The translations under genes and the position numbers were made by a program. Below the pieces are notes generated by a model. It searched no databases, was not told the DNA's origin, and saw only the letters and a program-made list of their open reading frames with translations. A stretch of 64,000 nt of DNA, from assembly GCF_033473495.1 (NCBI RefSeq), contig NC_088938.1, forward strand, positions 2,480,001 to 2,544,000. The letters are read 5' to 3'. Of the stretch, positions 45,598 through 56,886 are shown in pieces (within the stretch, counting starts at the first letter, position 1; each line of letters begins with the position of its first letter). Source of the DNA: Cercospora beticola. Its lineage: Eukaryota; Ascomycota; Dothideomycetes; Mycosphaerellales; Mycosphaerellaceae.

Positions 45598-47445
45598 TCA
45601 TCTCAATCGAAAGATGACCTCTTCTCCTCCACTATCACTTTCCAACGCTTCACCTGCCATGAGCCCATGAACATACGCCACACCAACAACTTCATAATCT
45701 CCGGAGTACTTTTCAGACGGTCTCAAAATGACGGGGAATGTTCCTCCGTAAAGAATTGTTACTTTGTCACATGGACTAATATTCTTGGGTCCGAGTCCTA
45801 TGTGTCCAGTGTCTGTAGAGAAGAAATTCCGATGATAGCATGCGTTGATCATAGAGCGGTAGTATTGTACTGCGATAGGGTCGGCGTCTGCGTCCCAGGG
45901 GAATTTGCGGTTTGTTATGAGGTAGGAGAGGAAGTGTTGAAGGCCGAGGATGCTTTTTGAGGGGTCAGAGGCGGCTCTGGTGCCGTCGAGGTGGACGCCG
46001 GCTTGGAAGGTGGTTGCAACGGCTGTGTCGGTGTCGATGGCGGCGGTGGTCGGATTGAATTGTGTAGAGAGAGATGACTCGTGCGCGATGGACAGGCTGG
46101 ATGATATGAATGTGATGAAGTCGAAGAGGCTGCTTTCTTGTCGGAGGGAGGAAACGACTTGAGAGACTGGGCCAGGGAGAAGAAGTCCGCTTACAGTGAG
46201 GACGCCGTTGGAGTTGCCAGTATTGTGCAGTTGGAGTGGTCTTCCGCCATCAGCGGATGTCCCGAGTGGACTCAAAGGGTTGGGGTCGTGTGCCTTGTTG
46301 ATGGGCTTGTTGAAGCGCGGGACCCAGGATGGGAGTTCGTCAATGTGTCCGGACCTGTACCCAGCCAGCCCGAGGCCGGCTAGACTTTTGTCAGACGTGA
46401 TGGCAGCCAGAGCGGCACGCTCGTATACCTCGGGGTATAAGACTGAATAATCCGGCGTCAGCATCGACGACACGGCACCCGATAATTTGTCGTGTATGCC
46501 CAGTGTGCCAAAGACGTAGTCGCGAGCATCCGTAGCGTTGAAGAAACGCATCGATTCCAAGATGTGGATTGACTTGACTCTGATCATTGGGTCCAGAGAA
46601 TATATTCGGTCTGCCCCAGCCCATCTCAGCATGAATTCCAGTCTGGCAAAATTGACGTGTGGAGAGGTTGGGAACCACCTCTCGGTGCGAAAGTTCAGCG
46701 AGAACCAGGCAATCGCACGTAGAATGTCGATGAAAAGGATTCGAGCTTCCCCATATATACAAACATTTTGCGGCGCCAGTGCGACTTCTTGCACGACCCA
46801 GAGGCGCGAGAACCATTCGCATGTGAACAAATCTAGCAGTGCTTGACGGTCGAGGGAGAGATTACTTCCGGTGGAAGTATGCTTCCAGTTATTATGAGGG
46901 TCGAAGAGCATTTCCGATAGTTTCCGGTATTGGTCAGTACTCCTGGCCAAATCTGTCACAATCGCATCTACATTTGCTACCAGCGAAGCCGCTCCGTGCT
47001 TCTCGACGCTGAGAAATATCAGATTGCATCTTGACATCGAATAAATGCGACTCATCAAGGCCACTTGTTGACTACGCTCCGCACTGTCCTTTTGATTGAT
47101 ACATATTGCATCGATCCACAGAGTCCTCGGTCTTTCTGGTAGACGTGCACGGAACAAGACTTTCTGAGCGCTAACGGGGATGCCCAGGATCATGTCGTCG
47201 ATATAGACTTCTCCGGTCAAGCTTGCGTTGCCCCAGACATAGGAAGTTGTCTCATAGTCCGGCGGGGACTCGCCTCCCAGAGGAACCGTTTGGAGAGCGC
47301 ATCGTAGAGTTTGCCTGCCGCTTCCAGGCTCGAGAATGAGCACCCGAATCTCGTGCGCTGGCGCAGTAAGCGGCTGATAATGGTACTGATGCACAGGTTT
47401 CAAGACCTTGTCCAGTAATCGCCGTGCCATGAGGGTCCGATGCAC
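45598..47445 (-). CDS. HET-domain (heterokaryon incompatibility) protein
   Basis: Single exon, 615 residues. HET domains are found in fungal proteins that trigger non-self recognition and programmed cell death after fusion of unlike hyphae, and in many paralogues of unknown role. The domain occupies residues about 30-230: RVLILEPGSG, the YETTSYVWGN block near 64-73, ILGIPVSAQKVLFRAR, the RTLWIDAICINQKDSAERSQ block near 105-125, MSRIYSMSRC, and the closing FSRLWVVQEVALA near 215-227. All three HET signature blocks are intact. The C-terminal half (ESMRFFNATDARDYVFGTLG, LTPDYSVLYPEVYERAALAA) is the usual HET partner region. The end, KVTILYGGTFPVILRP and VGVAYVHGLMAGEAL, is the common C-terminal cap of this subgroup. 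No NACHT, ankyrin or WD domain is attached and no partner gene was recognised nearby. The start could be either of two nearby in-frame methionines (residue 1 or 6). Confidence 0.9.
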   Translation of the reverse strand: MHRTLMARRLLDKVLKPVHQYHYQPLTAPAHEIRVLILEPGSGRQTLRCALQTVPLGGESPPDYETTSYVWGNASLTGEVYIDDMILGIPVSAQKVLFRARLPERPRTLWIDAICINQKDSAERSQQVALMSRIYSMSRCNLIFLSVEKHGAASLVANVDAIVTDLARSTDQYRKLSEMLFDPHNNWKHTSTGSNLSLDRQALLDLFTCEWFSRLWVVQEVALAPQNVCIYGEARILFIDILRAIAWFSLNFRTERWFPTSPHVNFARLEFMLRWAGADRIYSLDPMIRVKSIHILESMRFFNATDARDYVFGTLGIHDKLSGAVSSMLTPDYSVLYPEVYERAALAAITSDKSLAGLGLAGYRSGHIDELPSWVPRFNKPINKAHDPNPLSPLGTSADGGRPLQLHNTGNSNGVLTVSGLLLPGPVSQVVSSLRQESSLFDFITFISSSLSIAHESSLSTQFNPTTAAIDTDTAVATTFQAGVHLDGTRAASDPSKSILGLQHFLSYLITNRKFPWDADADPIAVQYYRSMINACYHRNFFSTDTGHIGLGPKNISPCDKVTILYGGTFPVILRPSEKYSGDYEVVGVAYVHGLMAGEALESDSGGEEVIFRLR

Positions 47446-50236
47446 CCGGTATGTGTCCTTACAAGTGCCTTGTGCGGCTGCGACGGGGAAGGTGGTGGCA
47501 TCGTGGGTTCTATACGCACCCGTGGCACTGTCACTGTGCTGTCAGCTGCGATGGTGCACCCACGTCTGCTCACAGGTCGACAGCTCCGACGCCACATTCC
47601 TGTAGCTACTTCCTACTCGGGGACTCGCTTCGGAGAGTACAGATTCGGTTAGCTTGCAGCTGAGGGTACAGCATACACCGAAGGCCGCGGGTTTCATTGA
47701 GACTGGAGTCTGTCGAGCGTCAGATTCCACTCTTCGATGTTTGCAGAAAGTGGTTTCCTGGACAAATAAGATGCACAAATAGCTGGAGTGCCCGCAGCGA
47801 GCCTTTATAACCGGTTTTCGGTGTATGCGACGACGCTGCTGATAAGTGCTGTGTCACATTTAACAGCTTCAAGAGATGGGCGGCAAATTTGGAGCAGTCC
47901 CAGAGATTGCCTGCCACGCCGAGATCCAGTCTCGCGTGGCTAAATGGATCGCAAAATGCCTGTTCTAGGTGCTGAGAATTGCAAGCAAAGACATAATGGT
48001 CCATAGCACAATAGTGTGATTTGGAGAATTAGGTCATGTCGGTTTTTGGGAAATCCAAGCAAGCCATGGTGATGGCAGGCGTGTTGCAAACGGCCTCGGC
48101 GACTACACACGAGGCAAGAGATGTCCAGCAACGAACTCTGGCCTCCCTCCTAGTGTGCAACTGCTTGTCGCAGTGAAGCTCCAGATTCGGAGAGTGGGAT
48201 TAGCTCCTATGGGTCCTGCAATGTGCACCGACGGAGGAATTCTTCACATATGCATAATAGCTTAGACCCGTCGGATATCTGGAGTCTGCAGGTACGTGAT
48301 AAGCAGCCCGGTTGTTGCAAGCAGTGACGGCTGTCGCAGTGAGGCATGGTGACTCTAGCCCGATTCGTATGTTTGCGCTGCCAGTTGAGTTGCTGGCTAC
48401 GAAGCCAACAGGGACGAGGAAAAGCCAGTAGAGCATGCCTTCAACTTGGAGCAGATGGCATACCCTGAGGTGCTCGTCAGCATGGCGTAAATGACGGTCT
48501 GGGTCTTCTATTGGACTCTGGAGGAAAATCTGTTTGCAATCATTGGACACGCACAATGATGGCAGTCCAGGCTTCGTGGGGTGATCAAGTCAGCTGTCAA
48601 ACGGCATCTTCGCGTCATGGCCTGGAGTGGTGTGAATTGGCGAACGATGTCGAAATGCAGGGCCCTCCATGCCTCGAAGGCGGCAGCGGGTCGTGCAACA
48701 CGGCACTGACTCCGCTTGACACAATGTTGTCTCGGACTCGGCTCCAGCAAGAGTCAACGATAGATGGTATTTTCAATCCGGCGGCATGTAGTGTTGTTCC
48801 TGCATTTGACGAGACTGGTCACTTCTAAAGAGCGCCTCCGTGCCGAACAGCCCGACGCAGCTCCATCACGCATCTCCCCAGTTGAATATCGGATGGCGGG
48901 ATGCACAGCTGCTGTGTGGACGATCTGCTCGAAGGTCGCGATTTGGAGCGCGTGGTTCGATCGGTTGCGCGCGTCGCACAGCAGGGCGGAGATGATGTAA
49001 GACGCCGTGCGACTCCCAAGACGTCCAATGGTCCGCGTGTGTCGCGTCGCGATGAGCACAGTGATGAAGTTGGATGGGCGAAACTTGGACGCAGCGGTGG
49101 AAGCGGAGCATTTGACGACATGGCACAGCGATTGCGACATGGGTTGTTTCAGGCTGCTCGGCTGCCCTTTCCGCGCGCGCGCCGCCTTCACGTGGTCGGC
49201 TGGAGCTATTCTCGCCGCAAGTGCAAACCTTCTCCCACTTCACCGTGTGCAGAGGATCATCGCCCAAGTTATCCAAGCCAAGGCACGTCGTGTTCACGCT
49301 GCCACGCTGCCTGGAGCTCGCCTGCGCAGCGCTGCAACTGCACCACTTCCAACTCTTGCTGCTCCGCCGGCCAACTTGTGGCTCGTGATGTGTGGCTCGC
49401 GGCAGGCGACACAGCGTCGTGCAGCCATCGACGATGCGCCTGACATCGCCAACCACGCTGATGGATCTCATCTCGACTCTCGTCAAGGAATTGTGGGCCA
49501 AGCCACAATACACGCGCACCTGGCCCCTTTGGTCGCCCACTGGACATGGCCCTTCTTCATCACCACATCTGGGCCCATCGACGTGGATCATCAGTGGGCT
49601 GGGGACTGAGGCCCACTGCTCTGCTCCAGACTCGCTGGCGGGTGACGTCTGCTCCTCATACTCGCAGCAGAAGGTAGGTTGGCGCGTAGGCAAACGGGAG
49701 GACTGACGGACAGACGCACAATCAGGCGAGCGCAACAGGAAGCACATCCGCTGCCTCGCTCGACGCGTCCGCTGATCACGGCGTGTGGCGTCAATCGAGT
49801 CTGGAAACCTGGCACACGCTGCGAGCGACCCGACGGAGTGTTTCCACTGGCCACACGCGAGGCGCGAGCTCCCATCCCTGCACTGCTGCCGTTCAATGTC
49901 GACGAGCTGTCCCATCTGACATCATTCGATATCATCTTGACGGCCGTGGCAGCGCGTCTGTACCTCCGTCAAGCACACCTCATGCTCTTTCCCTGTCTCT
50001 CGCAGCACATGCGAGCTGCATAGCTATAACTACCCTCCCACCTCTCTCAGCCACACGTCCACATACCCTCCCATTTTGCTCCCTTGCTACACAGCCGTTG
50101 CCTTTGCATGTCAAGCAACTCTAAACAGTACGCGTACTACTCCTTCCCACCTACTCCTAATCGCACCTCTCCATCTAGTCGACGACGTTACGAATCACGA
50201 AGTAATTCCGCATCCACCACCAAGTCTTCTTACGAA
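47446..50236. other. Long non-coding stretch, 2.8 kb, with stop-poor segment
   Basis: Holds the HET promoter on the left and the promoter and leader of the LEA/DUF3659 gene on the right. About 48866-49915 is open for 180-349 codons in several frames on both strands, but all translations are Cys/Arg/His/Ser-rich without motif or splice logic, so none is called a gene. The last 250 nt are C/T-rich leader; a possible 5'-leader intron (GTACGC near 50130, ATCTAG near 50180) is noted with the next gene. Confidence 0.45.
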
Positions 50237-53200
50237 ATGGCCCCATCTCCCGCCGCAGGAAAGCAGCAGTCCGGCTCCGTTCCCAAGACTCCCACAAAGC
50301 TTCAGAGAAAGCCTGGCCAGACTCCACAGCGACAAGGCCAAGCTTCCGCAAGCAAAGCTCCATCCACTCCAAAAGCTGCCCAGTCAGCGAAGCCAGAAAC
50401 AGAAACATCCGAATCAACAGGAGCTGGCCAGAAGGCCGACCAAGCCAAGGATCAGGCCGAAAACACAGCAGGCGATGTCAAAAGCCAGGCCGGCAAAGCC
50501 CAGTCGGCGGCGCAGAGCTCCGCAACTGATGATGACGATGATGAGCCATTGAGCAAGGTCTCTCAAGCCGGCCAGCAATCCAAGGAAGGCTTGGAGCAAC
50601 AGACTCCAGAGCCCATCCAAGATGACGACGATGACGAAGAAGATGATGATGAGGAAGAGGACGCAGTTTCTGGCGCCCAGCAACAGGCTAAAGACTTCCC
50701 TTCGCAGGCAGAGGACGAAGCTGAGTCTACTGCGGACGACGCCACCGAGAAAGCCGGCGACACCATTCAGTCAGCCGACGATGAACAAGAGGACTCCCAG
50801 CAAGGCCAGAAGCAGTCGCAGCAGCAGCAACAAGGCAAGAAAGGCAGCGGACTTTTGAGTGGCGCCCAAGGCCTTGCCGGCAAGGCAGGGAATCTTGCCA
50901 ACAAGGCTTCCAAGGATCCTAAATCTGCAGCACAAGATGCCCCACAAGACGCCAAGAAGGGCGCTAAGAACACTGCAAAGGGGGCCCAGGACGATGCCGA
51001 GGACGCCCAAGAGACCGCAGAGGGCGGTCTTGAGGAAGGTCAGAAGGTCGCCGGCGAAACCACAGACGATGCCGAGGACGCTGCAAGTGGCGTGCAGGAT
51101 AATGCTAAGCAGGCCACCGACAAGGCTGGTGAAGCGGCAGAAGACGCGACCGACAAGGCCGAGGATGCCGCCGAAGATGCCAAAGATACTGCGGAAGGTG
51201 CCACGGATGAGGCCAAGGACACTGCAGAAGATGCCGCAGACCAGGCCAAAGACACGGCAGAAGGCGCCACAGACCAGGCCAAGGACACCGCGGAAGATGC
51301 CAAAGATACTGCCGAAGATGGGGCGGAGGACGCCCAAGACACCGTCGATGGCGCAAAGTCTGAGATCCCAGTCCCCGAAGGCCTTCCAGTGGACCTCAAT
51401 GTGCTCAAGGGTCTCGAAGTTCAAGAGGATGGCACCGTCCTTGACAAGCAAGGCAATCCCATCGGTCGCCTCGCGGAAGGCGACGCGGAGGATCTTTCTG
51501 GTTATCCTATCGGCGACGACGGAGAAATCCTCGACGATGATGGGGACTTGGTCGGCCGCGTGGAGCTGATGCCAGATGAGATCAAACGCCAACTACAAGA
51601 GTCTCGCGAGAACGGCGAAGAGCTGCCTGAGGATGCCCAAACCTATCTTGGGCAGCTCGAAGATCAAGCTGAAGATCAGGCTGAGGATGTTCAGGATGAG
51701 GTCGAGGACAACCTCCCATCTTTGTCCATTCTGGAAGGCCTCACCTGCCAGATCGACGGATTGATCTACGACAGCGAAGGCAACACTGTCGGCCGAGTCA
51801 CCGAAGGCGACCCAGAGAAGCTGCAGAACGCTGTCCTCAACGATCAAGGCGAGTTCGTGGACCAGGACGGAAACGTCGTTGGCAATGCAGAAATTCACGA
51901 AGATGCAGAAGAGCTTGTCGAGCAAGGCATCTATGAGCCAGCTCAGCAGGCTGCGGGCGAAGCCCAAGGCGAGGCCGAAGACCGTGTCGATAGCGCCCAG
52001 GAAGAGGCTGATGGCGCTGCCGATGACGTTGCTGGCAAAGCTGAGGACGGCGTTCCAACTGAGATCGAGGATCAGCTGCCTGGCATCGAGGCCCTGCAAG
52101 GCAAGGAGCTGAACGAAGCCGGTGAAATCGTTGACGAGGAAGGAAATGTCCTTGGCAACATTGCCGATGACTCCGAAGACCTCAAGAAGAAGATCGAAGA
52201 GGGAGAGATCGATCCCGAGAATCTCAAGATTGATGAAGAGGGTAACCTTGTTGATTCGGAAGGCAACGTCTTGGGCAAGACCGAACTTGCCGAAGGTGCT
52301 GCTGAGAAGCTTCAACAGGCCAGCAAGCTTCAAGACCTTCGCATCCTCGACGGCAAGCGTCTAAACAAGAAGGGCAAGATTCTTGATGACGAAGGCGAGG
52401 AGATTGGTGAGCTTACTGATGGCGACCTTTCTCAAGCTGCCGGAGGCCGTGCCAACGACAAGGGCGAGGTGCTCAACAAGAAGGGCGAGGTTGTCGGTCA
52501 TGTCAAGGTCGTCCCTGGTGACGCCGCCGAGCAGGCCACGAAAGAACTTCTTGAAGAGCTCGGCGAACTCGAAGATCAAGAGGAGCAAGGTGAAGATGAG
52601 GCTCCAGCGGAAGGCGAAGAAGAGGAAGCTCCAGAGGGCGAAGACGAACAAGCTGAAGAGCAGGAATCTCAATACGAAGAGCCCGAGCTGGATATCCTTG
52701 ACGGCCTGAAGGTCAACAAGAAGGGACAAGTCCTCAACGAGGATGGCGAGCCAATTGGTGAACTCACTGCTGGAGACCTCTCCAAGTGCGCCGGCAAGAA
52801 GATCAATGGCACGGGCGAGGTGGTCGACAAAGACGGCAATGTCATTGGCCACGTCCGCACTCTGCCTCAGAAGGTCGAGGAGCCCGAAACCCCTGCCGTG
52901 TCCATCTTGGAAGGCCTCAAGGTGAACAAGAAGGGCCAAGTGCTCAACGAGGATGGGGAGCAGATTGGCGAACTTACTTCTGGTGAAGTGAACAAGTGCG
53001 CCGGCAAGAAGATCGATGCCAAGGGCCAAGTCCTGGACGAGCAGGGCGAGGTTATTGGCACCGTACGCACTCTTCCGAGTGAAAACGAGGATGAGCAAGA
53101 GGAAGGACAAGAGCCAGAACAAGAGGGAGAGGAGGAGGATGGCGAAGACGCCACCCAACTCCCACCTCTCTCCGCCCTCGAAGGCTTGTCTGTCAACAAA

Positions 53201-56200
53201 GCTGGCAAGATCATCGATGACAATGGTGCCGTGATTGGTGAGCTCACTGAAGGAGACGCCAAGAAGCTGTCGAAATCTGGTATCACCGCCGACGCTGAAG
53301 GCCAATTCTGGGACAACAAGGGCCATGTCATCGGTCGCGCAAAGACACTTCCACAAGAAGACGCAGAAGAGGAAGCACCTTTCGCTGGTCTCGAAGGACT
53401 ACGCGTCGTTGAGGAAGGATGGGTACAAGACAGCGAGGGCAACACCGTCGGATACGTTACAGAGGGCGACTCGGCCAAGCTTCTCGGCCGTGCTGTCGAT
53501 GAGGATGGCGATATTCTTGACAAGAAGGGTTCTGTCGTTGGACATGCCGAGCGCTACGTGCCCGAAGAGGAAGAGGAACAAGAAGAAGAGAAGCCAGATC
53601 TCTCCTTCCTCGAGGGCAAGACTGTCACCAAGCAAGGCTTGGTGATTGGCGACGAAGGAATCCCTGTTGCACGACTAGTCGAGGGCAACGCCAAGGAGCT
53701 CACTGGACGCCAACTCGACAAGGAAGGCCAGTTCTGGAACGACAAAGGATCCGTCATCGGCAAGGTGGAACTTATTCCTGAGAATGAGCGCGAAGCCAAG
53801 CCCGAGGGACCTTTCGCCGGCTACGACGACTTGCGAGTCATCGAAGGCGGGAAGGTTGCCGATGAGGACGGAAACGTCGTGGGAGAGATTGTCGAAGGAA
53901 ACCCCAAGCGTCTCGTTGGCCTGTCTGTCGATGAAGATGGAGACATTCTCGATAAGTACGGCAACGTCAAGGGTCATGCTGAGCCAACGCCTGACGAGGA
54001 ACCAATCGACTACTCCGTGCTCGATGGCTTGACCTTGAACAAAGCTGGCTATGTTGTTGACGACAGTGGCATGCCAATTGGCAAGATCGTGGAGGGCTCT
54101 CCATCGGATCTTGCTGGCAAGAAATGCGACGAGAACGGCTACATTTACAACGATACCGGAAAGGTCGTTGGTCGTTGCGAGCCTCTTCCTGAGGATGAGC
54201 GCCAGAAGAAGGCCGAGGGTGCATTCGCCGGACTGGAAGGCTTGCACGTTGTCGACGGCGGCTACGTTCAGGATGGTGACGAGAATACTGTCGGCCAGAT
54301 CACTGAAGGTGATGCCAAGAAGCTTGTTGGCATGAAGGTCGACGAAGATGGAGACATTATCGACAAGTTTGGCAATGTCAAGGGCCATGCCGAGCGCGTT
54401 GAGGAAGAAGAGAAAGTCATTGACTACTCCATTCTCGACGGTCTCACCCTGAACAAGCAAGGTCTTGTTGTGGATCAGAACGGAACGCCTTTCGGTCGTC
54501 TCGTAGAGGGACAAGCTTCCGAGCTCGCGGGTCGTCAATGCGACGAGCAGGGCTACATCTACAACGATCGCGGCAAGCCAGCCGGCCGCGCCGAGCCCAT
54601 CCCAGAAGAAGAGCGTGTTGCTCGTCCTGAGGGACCATTCGCCGGTCTGGAGGGTCTTCACGTTGTCAAAGATGGCAATGTAGAGGACGAAAACGGCAAT
54701 GTGGTCGGCTACATCACCGAGGGCAACGCCAAGAAGTTGGTAGGTCTCAAGGTCGACGAGGACGGCGACATTATCGACAAGTTCGGAAACACCAAGGGTC
54801 ACGCCGAACCAGTCGAGGAAGAAGAAGAGCAGCCGGTTGACAACTCTGCGCTTGAGGGTAAGTACCTCAACAAGCAAGGCTATGTTGTTGACGACAAGGG
54901 CATTCCGTTCGGCCGCCTTGTTGAGGGTAACGTCTCTGAGCTGGCCGGCCGCAAATGCGACGAGAATGGATACATCTACGGCGACACTGGCAAGGTAGTA
55001 GGCCGATGCGAGGTCCTACCTGAGAACGAGAGAGTCGCTCGTCCGGAAGGTCCATTCGCTGGTCTTGATGGCCTCCGCGTAGTCAAGGATGGATTCGTCG
55101 AGGACCAAGATGGCAACCGAGTCGGCCAAATCGTCGAGGGCGAGCCTAAGCGACTAGTCGGACTCCACGTAGACGAGGACGGTGATATCATTGACAAGTA
55201 CGGCAACGTCAAGGGTCACGCTGAGCCTTGGGAAGAGGAGGAAGAGGTGGCACAAGATCTTTCTCGCCTTGCTGGCACCACGATCAACAAGTCTGGCTAT
55301 GCTGTAGATGGCAGCGGATCGATCATCGGTCGCGTTGTTGAAGGCGACCCAAACATCATGATCGGAAAGAAGGTCGACAAGGAAGGTCAGATCTGGGACG
55401 ACTCTGGCAACGTGATCGGCAAGGCGGAGATCGTGACTGGTGTGAACTCCGAAGAAGGTCCATTTGCTGGCTTCGACGAACTTGTCATCAACAAGGACGG
55501 CACAATTACTACCCAAGCTGGAGACATCATTGGTCGTGTGACCGAAGGCGATATCAAGAAGCTCCTCGGCCACACCGTGGACGAAGACGGAGATATTCTC
55601 GACAAGAACGGCAACAGAATCGGACGAGCCGAGCGTTGGGAACCAGAAGAGAAGGAACGTCGCGTCAATCCTATGTCTGGCAAGCGTGTCAACAAGGAGG
55701 GAGAAGTCCGTGACGACAACGGCGACTTGATGGGCAAGCTCACGCAAGGCGACCTCGGACACTGTGTCGGTCAAGAGATTGACGACGCTGGCAACGTGGT
55801 TGATGTCGAAGGCAACAAGATTGGTGAGGTCACTCTCATCGAAAACATTGCCGAAGACGAATACGAGGGTCCAACTCAGGAAGAGCTTGACGAAGCAGCC
55901 AAGCGTGAAGAGGAGCGACAGATCGCCGAGAAGATGGGCGGCATTTGCACGCAGACTCTCGAGCGCATGCAACCCATCTGCAAGCAAATTAAGGAGCACA
56001 TGGAGAAGGCTGACAGTACTCCAAAGGAGGAGCTCGACGAGGAGGAGCTTGTCAACCAAGTCAAGCCACTCATCGAGGAAGGTGGTCGCATCCTTGGAGA
56101 ATGCAACGGCTCTTTGCGTGGACTCGACCCCGATGGAAAGATTGCCGCACAAGCCAAGGGTCGTGCTGGCACTGGAGAGGCCACTCCAGAAGAGTTCCGT

Positions 56201-56886
56201 CTCGCCGAGACACTCAAGGAGCTTACCACGACTGTTGTGACAACCATCGACGACGCGAAGAAGAAGCTGAACAACATGCCTCACGCCAAGAAGAAGCTCA
56301 ACCCACTGTGGGGCCTCATGACCCAGCCTTTGTTCCAGATCTTGGCTGCTGTCGGTCTCCTTCTCGCCGGTGTTCTGGGACTTGTCGGACAACTGCTCAA
56401 CGGTCTTGGTCTCGGTGGTTTGGTCAACGGTCTCCTCGGTGGCCTCGGAATCAACAAGCTTCTGGCATCATTCGGTCTCATCGACGGCGACAAGGACAAG
56501 AAGAAGCAATCCGGAAAGAGCAAGCTCTCTTCCATCCCCGTCGTTGGCGGTCTGCTCGGAGGCGGTAAGTAAATGAGTGTGAAAGCCCATTGACACATCG
56601 TCACATCTTCCCCATACCTGTAATTCGCATCTCGCAACTCTTGGGTAAGGGAGATTGTGCATCGATGTGTCAGGGCTTTCTCTACTTGTTTGCTCACCTC
56701 ATCTTCTCCCCTCCGCTTTCGTGTGAGCACTCTGACCACATATTTTCGACCTTTCTAGACGATAAGAAGAAGAAAGACAACAACAGCAAAAACGAGCAAG
56801 GCGCCGACGCGACCGAAACAGCAGAGGCGTTGGATAATTGGCAAAAGCTTGGAGGGCCAGTTCTTATTGGGGTTGAGACCTCGTAA
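50237..56886 (+). CDS. Giant LEA-like/DUF3659 repeat protein
   Basis: The start was put at ATG 50237 (GAAATGG, strong context). The frame also continues upstream to ATG 50108, which would add 43 Ser/Arg-rich residues. The main exon ends at 56564, an intron spans 56565-56758 (GTAAGT donor, CTGAC, TCTAG acceptor), and exon 2 is 56759-56886, giving 2,151 residues. Reading through the intron instead stops at 56572 (2,111 residues). Parts in order: a disordered Ser/Gln/Glu N-terminus and a Gly/Ala/Lys stretch. Next, an LEA-like block of repeated A-K-D-T-A-E-D units (about residues 300-370), then 19 tandem DUF3659-type units of about 60-80 residues. A Glu-rich coiled coil with Cys (ICTQTLERMQPICKQIKEHM) follows, then hydrophobic Gly/Leu segments (FQILAAVGLLLAGVLGLVGQ, LVNGLLGGLGINKLLASFGL) and a Lys-rich tail. 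Related fungal proteins are annotated as LEA-domain proteins; a desiccation or membrane-protection role is only inferred. It has no signal peptide. Confidence 0.85.
51130..51345 (+). repeat. LEA-like short Ala/Lys/Asp/Thr/Glu repeats in the DUF3659 gene
   Basis: Units reading D-A-K-D-T-A-E-D/G-A-T/A follow one another, with an 11-residue tendency, forming an amphipathic-helix pattern typical of group 3 LEA proteins. Nucleotide copies (gccaaagatactgc, gccaaggacac) are close but not identical. Confidence 0.75.
51385..55860 (+). repeat. Nineteen tandem DUF3659-type coding units
   Basis: Each unit has the pattern LxGLxVNKxGxVxDxxGxxIGxLxEGD, then AGKxxDExGxIxDxxGxVIGxxE. From about unit 8 (near 53370) to unit 18 (near 55640) two kinds alternate strictly. 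One starts with LDGLTLNK and contains CDENGYIYND; the other starts with GPFAGLEGLHVV and contains VDEDGDIIDKFGN. This indicates that the last duplications copied a two-unit block. Confidence 0.8.

Noticed and set aside
49007..49609. 200-codon plus-strand frame in the same segment
   Set aside because: Overlaps the minus-strand frame and a further plus-strand frame; no motif; composition not protein-like.
48866..49915. 349-codon minus-strand open frame upstream of the DUF3659 gene
   Set aside because: Rich in Cys, Arg, His and Ser with no domain, overlapping other long frames on both strands, and no splice logic. More likely a by-product of few stops in this segment.
53675..54877. 400-codon antisense frame in the DUF3659 repeats, with similar long frames at 52361-53356 and 55154-56392
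   Set aside because: Repeating codons of the sense repeat keep the opposite strand free of stops; translation is a Leu/Val-rich shadow of the repeat.
56573..56758. Continuing frame around 56590-56886 as a separate small gene
   Set aside because: The part from 56759 is better explained as the last exon of the DUF3659 gene, because the donor, acceptor and phase all match.
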